A stretch of DNA of 64,000 nucleotides. Source: Candidatus Acidiferrales bacterium. Lineage in GTDB: Bacteria; Bacteroidota; Ignavibacteria; Kryptoniales; JAKASW01. Under the pieces are notes generated by a model, which did no database searches, was not told where the DNA came from, and saw nothing but the letters and a program-made list of their open reading frames with translations. The stretch covers positions 62,001 to 126,000 of the forward strand of contig DATJAY010000039.1 in the NCBI GenBank assembly GCA_035515795.1, given 5' to 3'. Numbering within the stretch: the stretch's first letter is position 1; each line of letters starts with the position of its first letter. This document shows, one piece after another, positions 18,651 to 28,537 of this stretch. A program made the translations under genes and the position numbers.

Positions 18651-19463
18651 ATGAGTAAATATGTTCATGGATACTCCGACAGGGAGTCGAGAAGGTTACA
18701 TGATCAAGCAGACACGCTCGATGAATTGTTGCATCATGATTCTATCTTTTCGGAAGGATCAAAAGTGTTGGAGGTAGGCTGTGGAGTCGGATCTCAAACT
18801 AAAATAATAGCGAAAAAAAATCCTGCCTGTGAATTTACCTCGGTTGACATTTCGGAAACGTCGCTTGAAAAGGCAAGAAACTCGATCTGCAAGCTTGGGA
18901 TTAATAATGTGACGTTCCAGGTAGGTGATATTTTCGACTTACAGTTTGGCCCGGAATCGTTCGACCACATATTTGTCTGCTTCGTTCTGGAGCACTTATC
19001 TAATCCATTGGGGGCGTTGCTTAACTTAAAGAATGTATTACGGAAAGACGGAACGATCATGGTTGTAGAAGGCGACCACGGGTCCGCGTATTACTATCCT
19101 CGGAGCGACGCTGCTCAGGAAGCCATAGACTGCCAGGTAAAGTTGCAGTCGAAGCATGGAGGTAATGCCCTTATTGGCAGAGAACTTTATCCGCTGTTGC
19201 GTAAAGCAGGCTTCGCTCATTGCACGGTCACGCCCCGATTGGTTTATGTGGATTCAAGTAAGCCGCGGTTAGTCGATGGCTTCATTAGAAACACGTTTAC
19301 TGCCATGATTGAGGGTGTTAAAGAAGAGGCAATAAGTAATTCGTTGATAGGGGAAGGCAGATGGGAACAGGGGATTAACGACCTCTATCGCACCACGAAA
19401 GACGATGGAGTTTTCTGCTACACTTTTTTCAAAGGTAAAGGAACGAAAACGCGGAACCCATGA
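18651..19463 (+). CDS. Class I SAM-dependent methyltransferase
   Basis: A 270-residue methyltransferase. The S-adenosylmethionine site is VLEVGCGVGSQTKIIAKK, followed by the acidic strand SVDISETSLEKA and motif QVGDIFDLQ, then FDHIFVCFVLEHL. The acceptor is not evident. The N-terminus (YSDRESRRLHDQADTL) resembles small-molecule methyltransferases that act on quinone-like or amine substrates. It stands alone between the ATP synthase cluster and a convergent gene. Confidence 0.82.
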   Translation: MSKYVHGYSDRESRRLHDQADTLDELLHHDSIFSEGSKVLEVGCGVGSQTKIIAKKNPACEFTSVDISETSLEKARNSICKLGINNVTFQVGDIFDLQFGPESFDHIFVCFVLEHLSNPLGALLNLKNVLRKDGTIMVVEGDHGSAYYYPRSDAAQEAIDCQVKLQSKHGGNALIGRELYPLLRKAGFAHCTVTPRLVYVDSSKPRLVDGFIRNTFTAMIEGVKEEAISNSLIGEGRWEQGINDLYRTTKDDGVFCYTFFKGKGTKTRNP

Positions 19464-19479
19464 TCTGAATCATGGGTTC
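19454..19479. terminator. Bidirectional terminator-like hairpin between convergent genes
   Basis: A perfect 11-bp stem (GAACCCATGAT and ATCATGGGTTC) with a CTGA loop overlaps the end of the methyltransferase gene and ends 7 bases before the stop of the convergent arginine decarboxylase. It lacks a T run on either side, but its placement between two convergent ends suits termination. Confidence 0.5.
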
Positions 19480-19485
19480 GACTCA

Positions 19486-20037
19486 CTACGGCAAAAGTAT
19501 TCCCGCTGCGATCACCGTCGTCCAAATCCCGCGTTTATCTCCTTCGGCCGATTGTGTCACGTTGAAAGTCTTAACTATTTTCCCGCTCATCTTGTATTGC
19601 TGCTCCCGTTCATCCCATGCTGCGTTGGAATCGAATTCGATGCCCAGAGTTGTCGCAAGCATCGTGGCTGCGAGGTCTTCGGCATATTCGCCCGCTTTTT
19701 CATCGGTCTCCCCGAACGGATGGTGCTCGGAAAGATAGCCGTATTGGGACGAATCGTTCGGGGTCGCTACCCCGATTGATGCGGCGACCAATCTGTTGGG
19801 CTCGTTTGTGGAATTTCTGGCCAGCACGCAAAATGTGATCTGTCCGGGCTGAAGAAGCTTCAGTCCATCGTCAATCGGAATGCGTTTGCATCCCGCAGGA
19901 AAAATACTCGATACGGTGACCAAGTTGCATTTCTCGATTTTCGCGTCGCGCAGCGCCAGCTCGAAAGACTGAAGATAGTCGCGATGGCGGCCTACCCCTT
20001 TGGTGAAAAAAATTCTGGTCGGGACATACAATTTCAC
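19486..20037 (-). CDS. Pyruvoyl-dependent arginine decarboxylase
   Basis: A 183-residue proenzyme that converts arginine to agmatine, the first step of one polyamine route. The self-cleavage site is the serine pair in [16 protein letters not shown] (about residues 41-48), which yields a beta chain and an alpha chain with an N-terminal pyruvoyl group. Further family segments are [22 protein letters not shown] and [18 protein letters not shown]. The size agrees with the archaeal and bacterial PvlArgDC family. Confidence 0.92.
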   Translation of the reverse strand: MKLYVPTRIFFTKGVGRHRDYLQSFELALRDAKIEKCNLVTVSSIFPAGCKRIPIDDGLKLLQPGQITFCVLARNSTNEPNRLVAASIGVATPNDSSQYGYLSEHHPFGETDEKAGEYAEDLAATMLATTLGIEFDSNAAWDEREQQYKMSGKIVKTFNVTQSAEGDKRGIWTTVIAAGILLP

Positions 20038-20105
20038 ATCTCCTTTTATTGGTTAAACGTTTCTACTCTAAGTTGTTGATAAATCAGCTCTACCTATGTT
20101 TGAAA

Positions 20106-21314
20106 TTACCTTTTTATTTTGTAAAACTTTCTTTTTCCAACTTTCAGGATAAATGGTGTATCAACTCTCAATCGGGCATTCGGATCAGCGACCTTCGTGC
20201 CGTCAATTGTTACACCGCCCTGGTTAACTAAACGACGGGCATCACCGTTCGATTTTGCAGCACCTATTTCGACTAGGAGCTGGAAGATTACCAATTCGCC
20301 ACGGCCTAATGTGACCTCCTCGATTTCTTCAGGTGTTTCCTTCCTTACAAAAATCTTGTCGAAGTTCTTTTCCGCTTGCTCTGCTGCTTCCTGATCATGG
20401 TAAAGCGTCACGATCTCTCGAGCCAGCCTTCTCTTTAAGTCTCGCGGGTTTACCGATTGGGATTCAAGTTGGTTCTTGATTGTCTTAAGCTCTGGCTCCG
20501 GCACGTCAGTCGTGAGAACAAAATAATCGTAGATCAGGGTATCAGGAATTGAGAGAGTCTTGCCGTACATTTCGTCAGGCGGATCGGTTATCGCGATGTA
20601 GTTCCCCAACGACTTGGACATTTTCTCGACGCCGTCGGTTCCGATTAAAAGCGGCATGGTCAAAATCACCTGCGGTTCCAATTGATACTCGCGCTGAATG
20701 TCCCTTCCGACGAGAAGGTTAAATTTCTGGTCCGTGCCGCCAAGCTCGATGTCAGCTTTGATCGCCACCGAATCCATAGCTTGGGCAAGAGGGTAAAGGA
20801 ACTCATGGACGCTTATCGGCTCTCCGCTGCCGTACCGTTTTTCGAAATCATCCCGCTCCAGCATTCGTGCAACGGTATATTTGCTTGCAAGCTTAATAAC
20901 GTCCTCGAAATTCATGTTTCCAAGCCAGTCGGAGTTATAGACTATCTTTAGATCTTTCGTCGAAAGAATTTTCGATGCCTGCTTGAAGTATGACTCTCCG
21001 TTTTGCCGCGTCTCTTCGAGAGTCATCGATGGTCTGGATTTGTTTCTTCCCGACGGGTCGCCGATCATCCCGGTAAAATCACCGACGATCAGTATTGCGG
21101 TGTGTCCAAGATCTTGAAATTGTCTGAGCTTTCGGAGCACGACTGAGTGTCCGAGGTGAAGGTCGGGCCGGCTCGGGTCACAGCCCAGCTTTACATTGAG
21201 AGGAACCTTGCCCTTGATTGATTTCTCAATCTTACTCGCAAGTTCTTCTTCCGGAATGATTTCTGCGGTGCCCCGCCTAATCAGATCAAGTTGTTCGTTG
21301 AGTGAAGGAAACAA
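20106..21314 (-). CDS. tyrS: Tyrosyl-tRNA synthetase, TyrZ-like type
   Basis: A 402-residue class I synthetase. The HIGH-equivalent is [18 protein letters not shown], the KMSKS loop is [12 protein letters not shown], and the C-terminal S4-like RNA-binding domain is in [20 protein letters not shown]. The wording [18 protein letters not shown] after the HIGH helix is that of the second bacterial TyrRS group (TyrZ) and not the E. coli TyrS group. It charges tRNA-Tyr. Confidence 0.95.
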   Translation of the reverse strand: MFPSLNEQLDLIRRGTAEIIPEEELASKIEKSIKGKVPLNVKLGCDPSRPDLHLGHSVVLRKLRQFQDLGHTAILIVGDFTGMIGDPSGRNKSRPSMTLEETRQNGESYFKQASKILSTKDLKIVYNSDWLGNMNFEDVIKLASKYTVARMLERDDFEKRYGSGEPISVHEFLYPLAQAMDSVAIKADIELGGTDQKFNLLVGRDIQREYQLEPQVILTMPLLIGTDGVEKMSKSLGNYIAITDPPDEMYGKTLSIPDTLIYDYFVLTTDVPEPELKTIKNQLESQSVNPRDLKRRLAREIVTLYHDQEAAEQAEKNFDKIFVRKETPEEIEEVTLGRGELVIFQLLVEIGAAKSNGDARRLVNQGGVTIDGTKVADPNARLRVDTPFILKVGKRKFYKIKR

Positions 21315-21384
21315 CCTTAGCTATTTTTCTCCTGTCGAATTGTCCGAATGGATCCTGTCGAGAATAGGAAATTTTCCGGCATGG

Positions 21385-21870
21385 TCATGCTTGAGCGTCG
21401 TTACCGTGCTGGCGCAACTCGCGCTCCTGATCGCGTTTCTTGATCGCATCACGTTTATCGAAAGATCTTTTCCCTTTAGCGAGAGCAAGTTCCAGTTTAG
21501 CTAAGCCGTGCTTCCAATAAAGCCGGATAGGAACAAGCGAAAGACCCTTCTGTTTTGTCTTGCCGAAAATCTTTTTGATCTCTCTCTTGTGTAAGAGAAG
21601 TTTTCTCGATCTCTTGGGATTATGATTGAAAGGACCGGCATTCTGGTATGCTGCGACATGCATGTTGTGAAGCCAAATTTCCCCGTCCTTGATGGAGGCG
21701 AAACAATCGCTGATATCGACCTTTCCTTGTCTCACAGATTTTACTTCGCTTCCCTTTAGAACGATTCCCACTTCGGTAGTCTCCAGAATCTGATACTCGT
21801 GACGCGCACGCTTATTCTGAGCTACAGTTTTCTCCTCTGGTTCCATTTGATTTTCCACTTGGCCTTCCAT
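21385..21870 (-). CDS. smpB: SsrA-binding protein (trans-translation)
   Basis: A 161-residue tmRNA partner. The conserved core is NKRARHEYQILETTEVGIVL, GSEVKSVRQGKVDISDCFA, NPKRSRKLLLHKREIKKI and LVPIRLYWKHGLAKLELALA, with the basic C-terminal tail KGKRSFDKRDAIKKRD that enters the ribosome. A second ATG eight residues downstream could be the real start, since the first residues are not conserved. tyrS follows 70 bases downstream on the same strand. Confidence 0.95.
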   Translation of the reverse strand: MEGQVENQMEPEEKTVAQNKRARHEYQILETTEVGIVLKGSEVKSVRQGKVDISDCFASIKDGEIWLHNMHVAAYQNAGPFNHNPKRSRKLLLHKREIKKIFGKTKQKGLSLVPIRLYWKHGLAKLELALAKGKRSFDKRDAIKKRDQERELRQHGNDAQA

Positions 21871-22158
21871 GTTTAATTATCGTTCGATCTCGAAGATCCC
21901 AAAGGTTTCTTCGAGAAAGAAACGTTTTTGGTGCAATCTCGGGTATCACCCTACACTTGTTAATACTCTTAGCCGTTTCCCGACTGCGACATAAAATGCA
22001 AAATTTTACCTTTCAAAGTCAAGATGGAAAGGAAAGATTTTTTGTGAGGGGGTAGAATTCCAGCGTGATGCGGGTAAGTCATTGGTTTAACTAATCCGCC
22101 GCGTAATATTCCTTTATTTCCCGCTGTTTGATATATTGAATCAAAAAAGCGAACTGAA
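21871..22158. other. Divergent intergenic region between smpB and glyQS
   Basis: This 288-base gap must hold the promoters of both smpB (minus) and glyQS (plus). It contains a 7-bp inverted repeat, CTCGAAG...CTTCGAG, near 21896-21922. I found no convincing T-box, riboswitch or open reading frame in it. Confidence 0.4.
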
Positions 22159-23634
22159 ATGACACAGGCGTCGAAAACTGAGTTGACTCTTGACAAGATA
22201 GTATCACTTGCAAAAAGGAGAGGATTTGTTTTTCAATCGAGTGAAATATACGGCGGCCTGAACGGCTGCTGGGATTACGGTCCCCTTGGCGTGGAAATGC
22301 TGAACAATGTGAAGCAGCAATGGTGGAAGAACATGACCTACCGTGAAAATATCGAAGGCATTGATGCATCCATCCTTATGCATCCGCGTGTGTGGGAAGC
22401 TTCAGGACACGTCGAGAATTTTACCGATCCGATGGTCGATTGCAAACAGTGCAAAGCGAGATATCGTGTCGATGTTCTTTTTGATGACTTGTCGATCAAG
22501 AAAAAGAAGGAAGTATTGCGCGAGCTTGTTCCGCAGAAATTTGCAGGGCAACAGAAAGATGACGTAATAGAAGCGGAGTTTGCAGAAGCGGTTTCCACCG
22601 ACCAGGAGGCAGCTGAAATCGCGGTGATGCTCCCGTGTCCTAATTGCGGAAATAAAGGGACATTCACTGAAGCCCGCAAGTTCAATCTCATGTTTAAAAC
22701 TTTTGTCGGGCCTGTCGAGGATTCGTCGTCGGTAGTTTACCTGCGTCCTGAAACTGCACAGGGCATCTTCGTGAACTTTCAGAACGTGTTGACCGCATCG
22801 CGGCAGAAGCTTCCGTTCGGCATCGCGCAGATCGGGAAAGCATTTCGCAATGAAATAAATACCAAGAATTTTCTTTTTCGGACGCGCGAGTTCGAGCAGA
22901 TGGAGATGCAGTTTTTCGTCAAGCCGGGAACGGATGATAAGTGGTTCGAATACTGGCGCGCAGAGCGAATGCAATGGTACATTGATCTCGGCATGAAGAA
23001 AGAGCAGCTGCAATGGCACCAGCATCCAAAGGACAAGCTGGCACACTATGCTAAGGACGCCTATGACATAGAATTTCTTTTCCCGTTCGGATGGGGCGAG
23101 ATTGAAGGAATTCATAACAGGACCAATTACGATCTATCGCGGCACGAAGAATATTCCGGAAAGTCTATGAAGTATTTCGATGAAGAGACGAAGGACAAAT
23201 ATACCCCATTTGATATTGAAACATCGGCTGGTGCGAGCAGATCTTTCATGGCATTTCTCGTCGGTTCGTACCATGAGGAGGAGGCACCGACAGCGGAGGG
23301 CGGAACAGAGACTCGAGTCGTCCTCAAACTTCATCCGAAACTCGCTCCGATCAAAGCGGCTGTCTTTCCTCTGGTGAATCGCGAGGACATGCCGGAAATT
23401 GCGCGGAAGATCGAAAAGGATTTGCGCCCGCAGTTCCGGGTATTTTATGACGACAGCGGCGCAGTTGGTCGGCGATACCGGCGCCAGGATGAGACTGGAA
23501 CCCCGTTTTGTGTGACGGTGGATTCCCAAACTCTGCAGGACCAGACGGTGACGATTCGAGACAGGGACTCGATGCAGCAGGAACGAATTGCTTCGGCACG
23601 GATTGCAGAATATTTGGCAGACAAGCTGAAGTAA
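22159..23634 (+). CDS. glyQS: Glycyl-tRNA synthetase, dimeric (alpha2) type
   Basis: A 491-residue class II synthetase of the single-chain type found in archaea, eukaryotes and some bacteria, not the alpha2beta2 type. It opens with [20 protein letters not shown] and [14 protein letters not shown], has motif 2 at [21 protein letters not shown], and ends with an anticodon-binding domain ([32 protein letters not shown]). A CPNCGNKG pair in the middle may bind zinc. Confidence 0.96.
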   Translation: MTQASKTELTLDKIVSLAKRRGFVFQSSEIYGGLNGCWDYGPLGVEMLNNVKQQWWKNMTYRENIEGIDASILMHPRVWEASGHVENFTDPMVDCKQCKARYRVDVLFDDLSIKKKKEVLRELVPQKFAGQQKDDVIEAEFAEAVSTDQEAAEIAVMLPCPNCGNKGTFTEARKFNLMFKTFVGPVEDSSSVVYLRPETAQGIFVNFQNVLTASRQKLPFGIAQIGKAFRNEINTKNFLFRTREFEQMEMQFFVKPGTDDKWFEYWRAERMQWYIDLGMKKEQLQWHQHPKDKLAHYAKDAYDIEFLFPFGWGEIEGIHNRTNYDLSRHEEYSGKSMKYFDEETKDKYTPFDIETSAGASRSFMAFLVGSYHEEEAPTAEGGTETRVVLKLHPKLAPIKAAVFPLVNREDMPEIARKIEKDLRPQFRVFYDDSGAVGRRYRRQDETGTPFCVTVDSQTLQDQTVTIRDRDSMQQERIASARIAEYLADKLK

Positions 23635-24464
23635 TGGAAGAAATGAAATCAAAGACACGGAAAAAGATTTCGCATCAAAAATCACACGCCAAAAGGAAAC
23701 GTGTCGGGGCAGAAACGGATTCTTCCCAAACTAATGGAGGCGAATTCAAAGGCTTTTTTAAGGAGACATTTGAATTCCTGGGCGAATTATACACGCATAA
23801 TTCCGTAACGTGGTTCAACAAACACAGAGAAGAGTACGAAAAATATTTGATGAACCCGGCACGTGCCTTCGTGACTTCAATTGGGCCCTTCATCAAGTTC
23901 ATCAACCCCACATTTGATACTGAGCCGAAATTCAACAGGACACTTGTCCGCTTAAACAGGGACATGAGATTTGCCAAGAAACCTTATAAAGACTTTTTCT
24001 TGATACGGTTCGGGAAAGGGAAATGGGATTCAGAGTTGTTTCTTTATCTTGATAGAAACGGTATTGAGATTGGATCCTTTGTGAACAATGAAAAGAAAGA
24101 CAGCCGCAGACTCTTTGAGGAGAATATTTCCGCTCACGTTTCCGCTTTTCTCGAGATTTGCAGGAAGTTTAAGATAGGCGTCGAGTTTTCCGCTTACGAG
24201 CTGCGAAGCGGTACGGAACCCATTGCGGAAAAATTCAACCCGAAACGCGACCACATAAAATTCAGAGGTATAGATTACCTTATCTTCGGGAAAGAATTAG
24301 GAAAGTCAGACCGCACAATTTATTCAAAGAGTCTTCTCGCGCTCGCAATGAAGATATACAACAGGCTATATCCTCTTTACATTTTTTCTGCATCGGGTGA
24401 TCCTGCAGCGGAATGCGAGGAGTATTCAAATCGTGTGGGTCTTTTGAAAATATCGAGCACCTGA
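23634..24464 (+). CDS. DUF2461-family protein
   Basis: A 276-residue protein. After a basic, low-complexity N-terminus (KSKTRKKISHQKSHAKRKR) it shows the DUF2461 pattern: FEFLGELYTHNSVTWFNKHREEYE, PKFNRTLVRLNRDMRFAKKPYKDFF. Family members are cytoplasmic and of unknown function. An open frame extends upstream to 23508 within glyQS, but the ATG at 23634 overlaps the glyQS stop (TAATG) and is the expected start. Confidence 0.78.
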   Translation: MEEMKSKTRKKISHQKSHAKRKRVGAETDSSQTNGGEFKGFFKETFEFLGELYTHNSVTWFNKHREEYEKYLMNPARAFVTSIGPFIKFINPTFDTEPKFNRTLVRLNRDMRFAKKPYKDFFLIRFGKGKWDSELFLYLDRNGIEIGSFVNNEKKDSRRLFEENISAHVSAFLEICRKFKIGVEFSAYELRSGTEPIAEKFNPKRDHIKFRGIDYLIFGKELGKSDRTIYSKSLLALAMKIYNRLYPLYIFSASGDPAAECEEYSNRVGLLKISST

Positions 24465-24559
24465 GAAAGTATTATTCCCATGAGCCGCGAAAGATCGCCA
24501 GTGGCTGCAGCAGATCGAACCTCACCGGTTAATAACTTAATTCCCGGGTCGACAGGCAT

Positions 24560-25912
24560 GTGATCACCGATAAATATGGAGGGCTGCATGTTTTCGAAAA
24601 CTCTACCGTCGGCCGATTGCTGCAAGAGATTGTAGACGGTTCAATTGAGGCAGTGAAGCCTTCGACTCTGTTTGAGCGGGGCTTTTACCTATACGGCAAT
24701 AGACTTGACGCATTTGGTAAAGAGCTCGATCTGGATAGGTACAAAAACATAAAGTGCATTGCAATAGGAAAATCCGCCGAAGCCATGACGTATGAGATCG
24801 AGAAGAAACTTGGGAATAATGCCACCGGAATAATTGCATCACCGGTCGAGAAACATTTCGAAGTGAAAGGATTTCGATTCTTCAAGACGGGACATCCGTT
24901 TCCAGACAGGGAAAGTGTAGATGCCGCGGGAGAAATCATCAGCTCCGTTTCCTCGTGCGCCGAAAAAGACCTGCTGATTTTCTTGATATCCGGCGGCGGA
25001 AGCGCGGCGGCATTTCTTCCCGTAAGCGGGGTGAGTTTAAGTGAAGTAAATGAGACACTGAAACTCCTTTTCGATAACGGGTTTCCTATTGATAAAATAA
25101 ATTTGGTGAGACGGCACCTTTCCCAAGTGGGGGGCGGAAAACTGGCGGCACTTTCGCCGGAGTCTGAAAAAATGTCCTTGATAATTTCAGATGTAATCGG
25201 AGATGATCTGCCGAGCATCGCGAGCGGACTGAGCATCGAGGATCCGACTACTCCAATCGACGCATTCGCTTTTCTTGAAGGAAGCGGCCTGATGGATAGA
25301 GTACCTAAATCGATCCCGCAAATTTTGTTGGAGACTGGCAAATCGTATTCGAAGGTTAATCTTAAAAACAATTATGTGAAAATAATCGCATCCAACGTCG
25401 ATGCAATGAGCGCTGCGCAAAATGCCGGAATCAAGGAGGGCTTTAGTGCGCTCGTCTTGACTCGCTTCCTTGATTTGAACACGCAGAGCGCTGCCGATCT
25501 GCTGGTTTCAATCGCGCGTTCGATCGGGCTCGAAGGTAAGAGGGATCCTACACTTATACTTCTCGGAGGTGAGACAACCGTAAAGATCACCGGCTCGGGA
25601 ACAGGAGGAAGAAACCAGCAACTTGTTCTCGAAGCCTTATATAAACTCGCTAAACTTCCAATCAAACTTGAGACGTTGGGCAATTTAATTGTTTTTTCCT
25701 TCGGTACGGATGGCAAGGATGGAAACAGCGATGCCGCCGGTGCATATGCTTCAGTTGATGTGCTGAAGAGAGTTGAAAATGGACCGGCGGTAGTCGAGAA
25801 ATACATCTCGGAAAACGATTCATATTCATTCTTCGCAAAATATGGCGGCCTGATTATGACAGGTCCTACCGATACCAACGTCATGGATATAATGGGAATA
25901 ATTGCGGAATGA
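24560..25912 (+). CDS. Glycerate 2-kinase (MOFRL family)
   Basis: A 450-residue kinase making 2-phosphoglycerate from glycerate. The N-terminal DUF4147 domain has CIAIGKSAEAMTYEIE, LIFLISGGGSAAAFLP and INLVRRHLSQVGGGKLA; the C-terminal MOFRL domain has LLGGETTVKITGSGTGGRNQ and FGTDGKDGNSDAAGAY. The start is GTG at 24560, as the nearby ATG codons are out of frame. It links glyoxylate or serine-derived carbon to glycolysis. Its end overlaps the next gene by 4 bases. Confidence 0.92.
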   Translation: MITDKYGGLHVFENSTVGRLLQEIVDGSIEAVKPSTLFERGFYLYGNRLDAFGKELDLDRYKNIKCIAIGKSAEAMTYEIEKKLGNNATGIIASPVEKHFEVKGFRFFKTGHPFPDRESVDAAGEIISSVSSCAEKDLLIFLISGGGSAAAFLPVSGVSLSEVNETLKLLFDNGFPIDKINLVRRHLSQVGGGKLAALSPESEKMSLIISDVIGDDLPSIASGLSIEDPTTPIDAFAFLEGSGLMDRVPKSIPQILLETGKSYSKVNLKNNYVKIIASNVDAMSAAQNAGIKEGFSALVLTRFLDLNTQSAADLLVSIARSIGLEGKRDPTLILLGGETTVKITGSGTGGRNQQLVLEALYKLAKLPIKLETLGNLIVFSFGTDGKDGNSDAAGAYASVDVLKRVENGPAVVEKYISENDSYSFFAKYGGLIMTGPTDTNVMDIMGIIAE

Positions 25913-27324
25913 TTGCGATTGACGAAGTCGTTGAGCTGAAAATCGATTCTATCGCGCTTGAAGGAAAAGCGATAGCAAAAATAGATGGCTATGTCATATT
26001 TGTTTCCGGCGGCGTTCCCGGCGACATTGTGAAAGCAAAGGTCTTCAAGCGCAAGCGAGATTATGCAGAAGCAAAGGTGGTTGAAATAGTAAAGCCTTCC
26101 TCATTCCGCGCCGTACCACGGTGTCGTTACTTCGGAATCTGCGGCGGCTGCAAATGGCAAAATCTTGATTATGAAGAACAAATCCGATTTAAGCGTCAGC
26201 AAGTGATCGATGTGTTCGAAAGAATCGGCGGCCTTGAAATTGAAGTGGCGAAAACTATCGGTGCGGGCGAAGTATATGAATACCGTAACAAGCTCGAGCT
26301 TACGTTCTCCGATAATCCGTTCAGGATACTGGAGCATGATACGGGCGAGGTCGCTCTCGGTTTTCATTCGCCGGGAAGGTATGATAAGACGATAGATGTC
26401 GAACATTGCCACCTTGCGGACAAAAATGTCAATGATGTGATAAACTGGTTCCGCGACGCGATCGCGCCGGATTCTAAACTGAGACGTGAACTCGGTCTAA
26501 CGATTTATAATTCCGAGAAACATTCCGGGTTGCTCAGGTTTTTGACCGTAAGAAAATCATTTGCAACAGAAGAATTGATGGTTAGCCTGACCGTGTTGGA
26601 GGAAAATGGTATCATTGACGGACTTGCTTCGAGACTGCACGACGAGTTGCGGTTCGTCTCGACGTTTGCTTCGATTGTCAATTCGACTCGCGCGCAGATT
26701 GCTTCGGGGAGAATATGGAAGACGCATTTCGGAAGCGGTTACATCACCGACAAGATTGGGAATTATTCTTTCAGAATTTCTCCGCTTTCATTTTTTCAGA
26801 CAAATACCCGTCAGGCTGAGGAACTCTACAAAGTTGTCAAAACGAATTTGAATGAGAATATGAGAATAATCTTCGATCTTTACAGTGGGACGGGAAGCAT
26901 ATCCTTGTATTTATCTGCGCTTGCGGAAGAAATCTGTGGATTTGAGCTCGTTGAATCAGCGGTGAGAGATGCGAACGAAAATGCAGACTTAAACGGAGTC
27001 AGAAACGTCAAGTTTATTCAAACAGACCTGCTCGATCTCTTCAAAGGAAGAGATATTCTAGAAAACTTCTCGAGGCAATCTCTTCCGATGCCCGGGATAA
27101 TTGTTTTGGACCCGCCGCGAAGCGGACTGCATCCGAAAATAGCGGCGAATATTCATCTGCTCGGTGCGAAGAAAATTATCTACGTCAGTTGCAACCCGGC
27201 AACGCAGGCGAGAGATGCAAAAGAAATTGTCTCAAAGGGATATAAACCGGTAAGGTCACAGCCTGTCGACATGTTTCCCCAGACACACCATATTGAAAAT
27301 GTTCTGACACTGCAAAAGGCTTAA
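25909..27324 (+). CDS. rlmD: 23S rRNA (uracil-C5)-methyltransferase, RlmD/RumA type
   Basis: A 471-residue RNA methyltransferase. It has an N-terminal TRAM domain (residues 1-60), a [4Fe-4S] cysteine set in CRYFGICGGCKWQN with a fourth cysteine near VEHCHLADK, a SAM-binding segment IIFDLYSGTGSISLYLS, the motif VLDPPRSGLHPKI and the catalytic cysteine in YVSCNPATQARD. TrmA and RlmC/D relatives look similar, so the exact uridine is inferred. Confidence 0.87.
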   Translation: MIAIDEVVELKIDSIALEGKAIAKIDGYVIFVSGGVPGDIVKAKVFKRKRDYAEAKVVEIVKPSSFRAVPRCRYFGICGGCKWQNLDYEEQIRFKRQQVIDVFERIGGLEIEVAKTIGAGEVYEYRNKLELTFSDNPFRILEHDTGEVALGFHSPGRYDKTIDVEHCHLADKNVNDVINWFRDAIAPDSKLRRELGLTIYNSEKHSGLLRFLTVRKSFATEELMVSLTVLEENGIIDGLASRLHDELRFVSTFASIVNSTRAQIASGRIWKTHFGSGYITDKIGNYSFRISPLSFFQTNTRQAEELYKVVKTNLNENMRIIFDLYSGTGSISLYLSALAEEICGFELVESAVRDANENADLNGVRNVKFIQTDLLDLFKGRDILENFSRQSLPMPGIIVLDPPRSGLHPKIAANIHLLGAKKIIYVSCNPATQARDAKEIVSKGYKPVRSQPVDMFPQTHHIENVLTLQKA

Positions 27325-27340
27325 TACCTTTGCGGGAGGA

Positions 27341-28537
27341 TTAGTTGGCTCGGACTTTCTCTGCTTTACGTCCGCCTTTTTCATCTCTGATTTTTTCCGC
27401 ATAGTGAATCGCGGCTGAGTGGATCTTCTCCAGATCGATCATCTTGATGCACTCCAGGTCATAAGGACAGACCTTTTTCCAACAGGGTGAGCAGAAGAGC
27501 CCCTGAGGAATAAACTTTTCGCCGCGATCGTAGAGATCGATTTCAGTCCAGCAGCTCAATCCAAACCACACCAGGACATGTTTTCTAAGTGCAATCGCCA
27601 GATGCATCCCGTAACTGTCGCCGGTGATGACCACGTCTGAGGCATTTTCATAGACGATTCCCTTGCGAAGCCCTTCCGTCGTCGGCGTATTGAACAAGCG
27701 CGTCTTCAGCTCGGGATTGCGTTCGGTCGCCATGGAATAAATTTGCCTGTTGCGTTCCGTATCCTCGCGCCCGCCGAGGAGCAGCATTTTGATCCCCCCA
27801 TCTTCGGAGAACATTTCTATCAACTGCAGATGCTGTGCGATGGTCATCTTCTTGTTCGGATAAAGGTCCGAACAGCCAGTATTGAAACCGACTACGACGT
27901 CGTGTTCATGTATACCTTTTGACCGTTTGTACCATGATGTCAGTTCCGTTTCTTCATCAGTCAACTTCAGAACGTATTCGTCGCGGGCGTAAGGAAGCCG
28001 AAACGTCTCAGCGAGAATATCCTGACCCGTTTGCTGGTTGACTCTGAATTTTTCATAATCGTCTACTCCTAACAGATAGTTGTAGCTCGCTTCTTTGTTG
28101 AGCGGTATGATTTGCCCGTTCTCATTTAATCCGAATCCCAATTTCTTTTTCGCGTCCAGTCTCATCGTCAGGGCCGCTGACTTCCGCGACTTATCGGCAT
28201 TAAATACGAGGTCGAATCTCATCTGCTCCAGTATGAGCCAATTCTCCGCGTCCCAGACGAATACATCATCGATATATGGATTCTCGTGAAGAAGAGGAGC
28301 GGCCGACTTCAGAGTGATCCAGCCAATGTAGCTGTCCGGATATTTTCTTTTTATCGGCGCGAGCTGCGCTGTTGTCATCAGCACATCGCCCATCGCATCC
28401 AGATTGACGATCAGGATTTTTGTCCCGAACGGTTTATCGGGATTCGCGCATTCGTCGTAACAATTCTTGTACGGAAAGCATGGCTTGTAACCTGTAAACC
28501 TCCTGCAATCGGGGATATTGAATTCAAATACTTTCAT
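27341..28537 (-). CDS. Glycosyltransferase family 9 protein (heptosyltransferase-like)
   Basis: A 398-residue ADP-heptose:LPS heptosyltransferase relative. The Rossmann segment LIVNLDAMGDVLMTTAQLAP and the C-terminal donor site VITGDSYGMHLAIALRKHVL match GT9. Unlike most members it has a cysteine-rich N-terminus (CRRFTGYKPCFPYKNCYDEC) and another group near the end (FCSPCWKKVCPYDLEC), which could hold a metal or cluster. It overlaps the start of the second GT9 gene by 14 bases; the pair probably builds LPS core or a related glycan. Confidence 0.83.
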   Translation of the reverse strand: MKVFEFNIPDCRRFTGYKPCFPYKNCYDECANPDKPFGTKILIVNLDAMGDVLMTTAQLAPIKRKYPDSYIGWITLKSAAPLLHENPYIDDVFVWDAENWLILEQMRFDLVFNADKSRKSAALTMRLDAKKKLGFGLNENGQIIPLNKEASYNYLLGVDDYEKFRVNQQTGQDILAETFRLPYARDEYVLKLTDEETELTSWYKRSKGIHEHDVVVGFNTGCSDLYPNKKMTIAQHLQLIEMFSEDGGIKMLLLGGREDTERNRQIYSMATERNPELKTRLFNTPTTEGLRKGIVYENASDVVITGDSYGMHLAIALRKHVLVWFGLSCWTEIDLYDRGEKFIPQGLFCSPCWKKVCPYDLECIKMIDLEKIHSAAIHYAEKIRDEKGGRKAEKVRAN

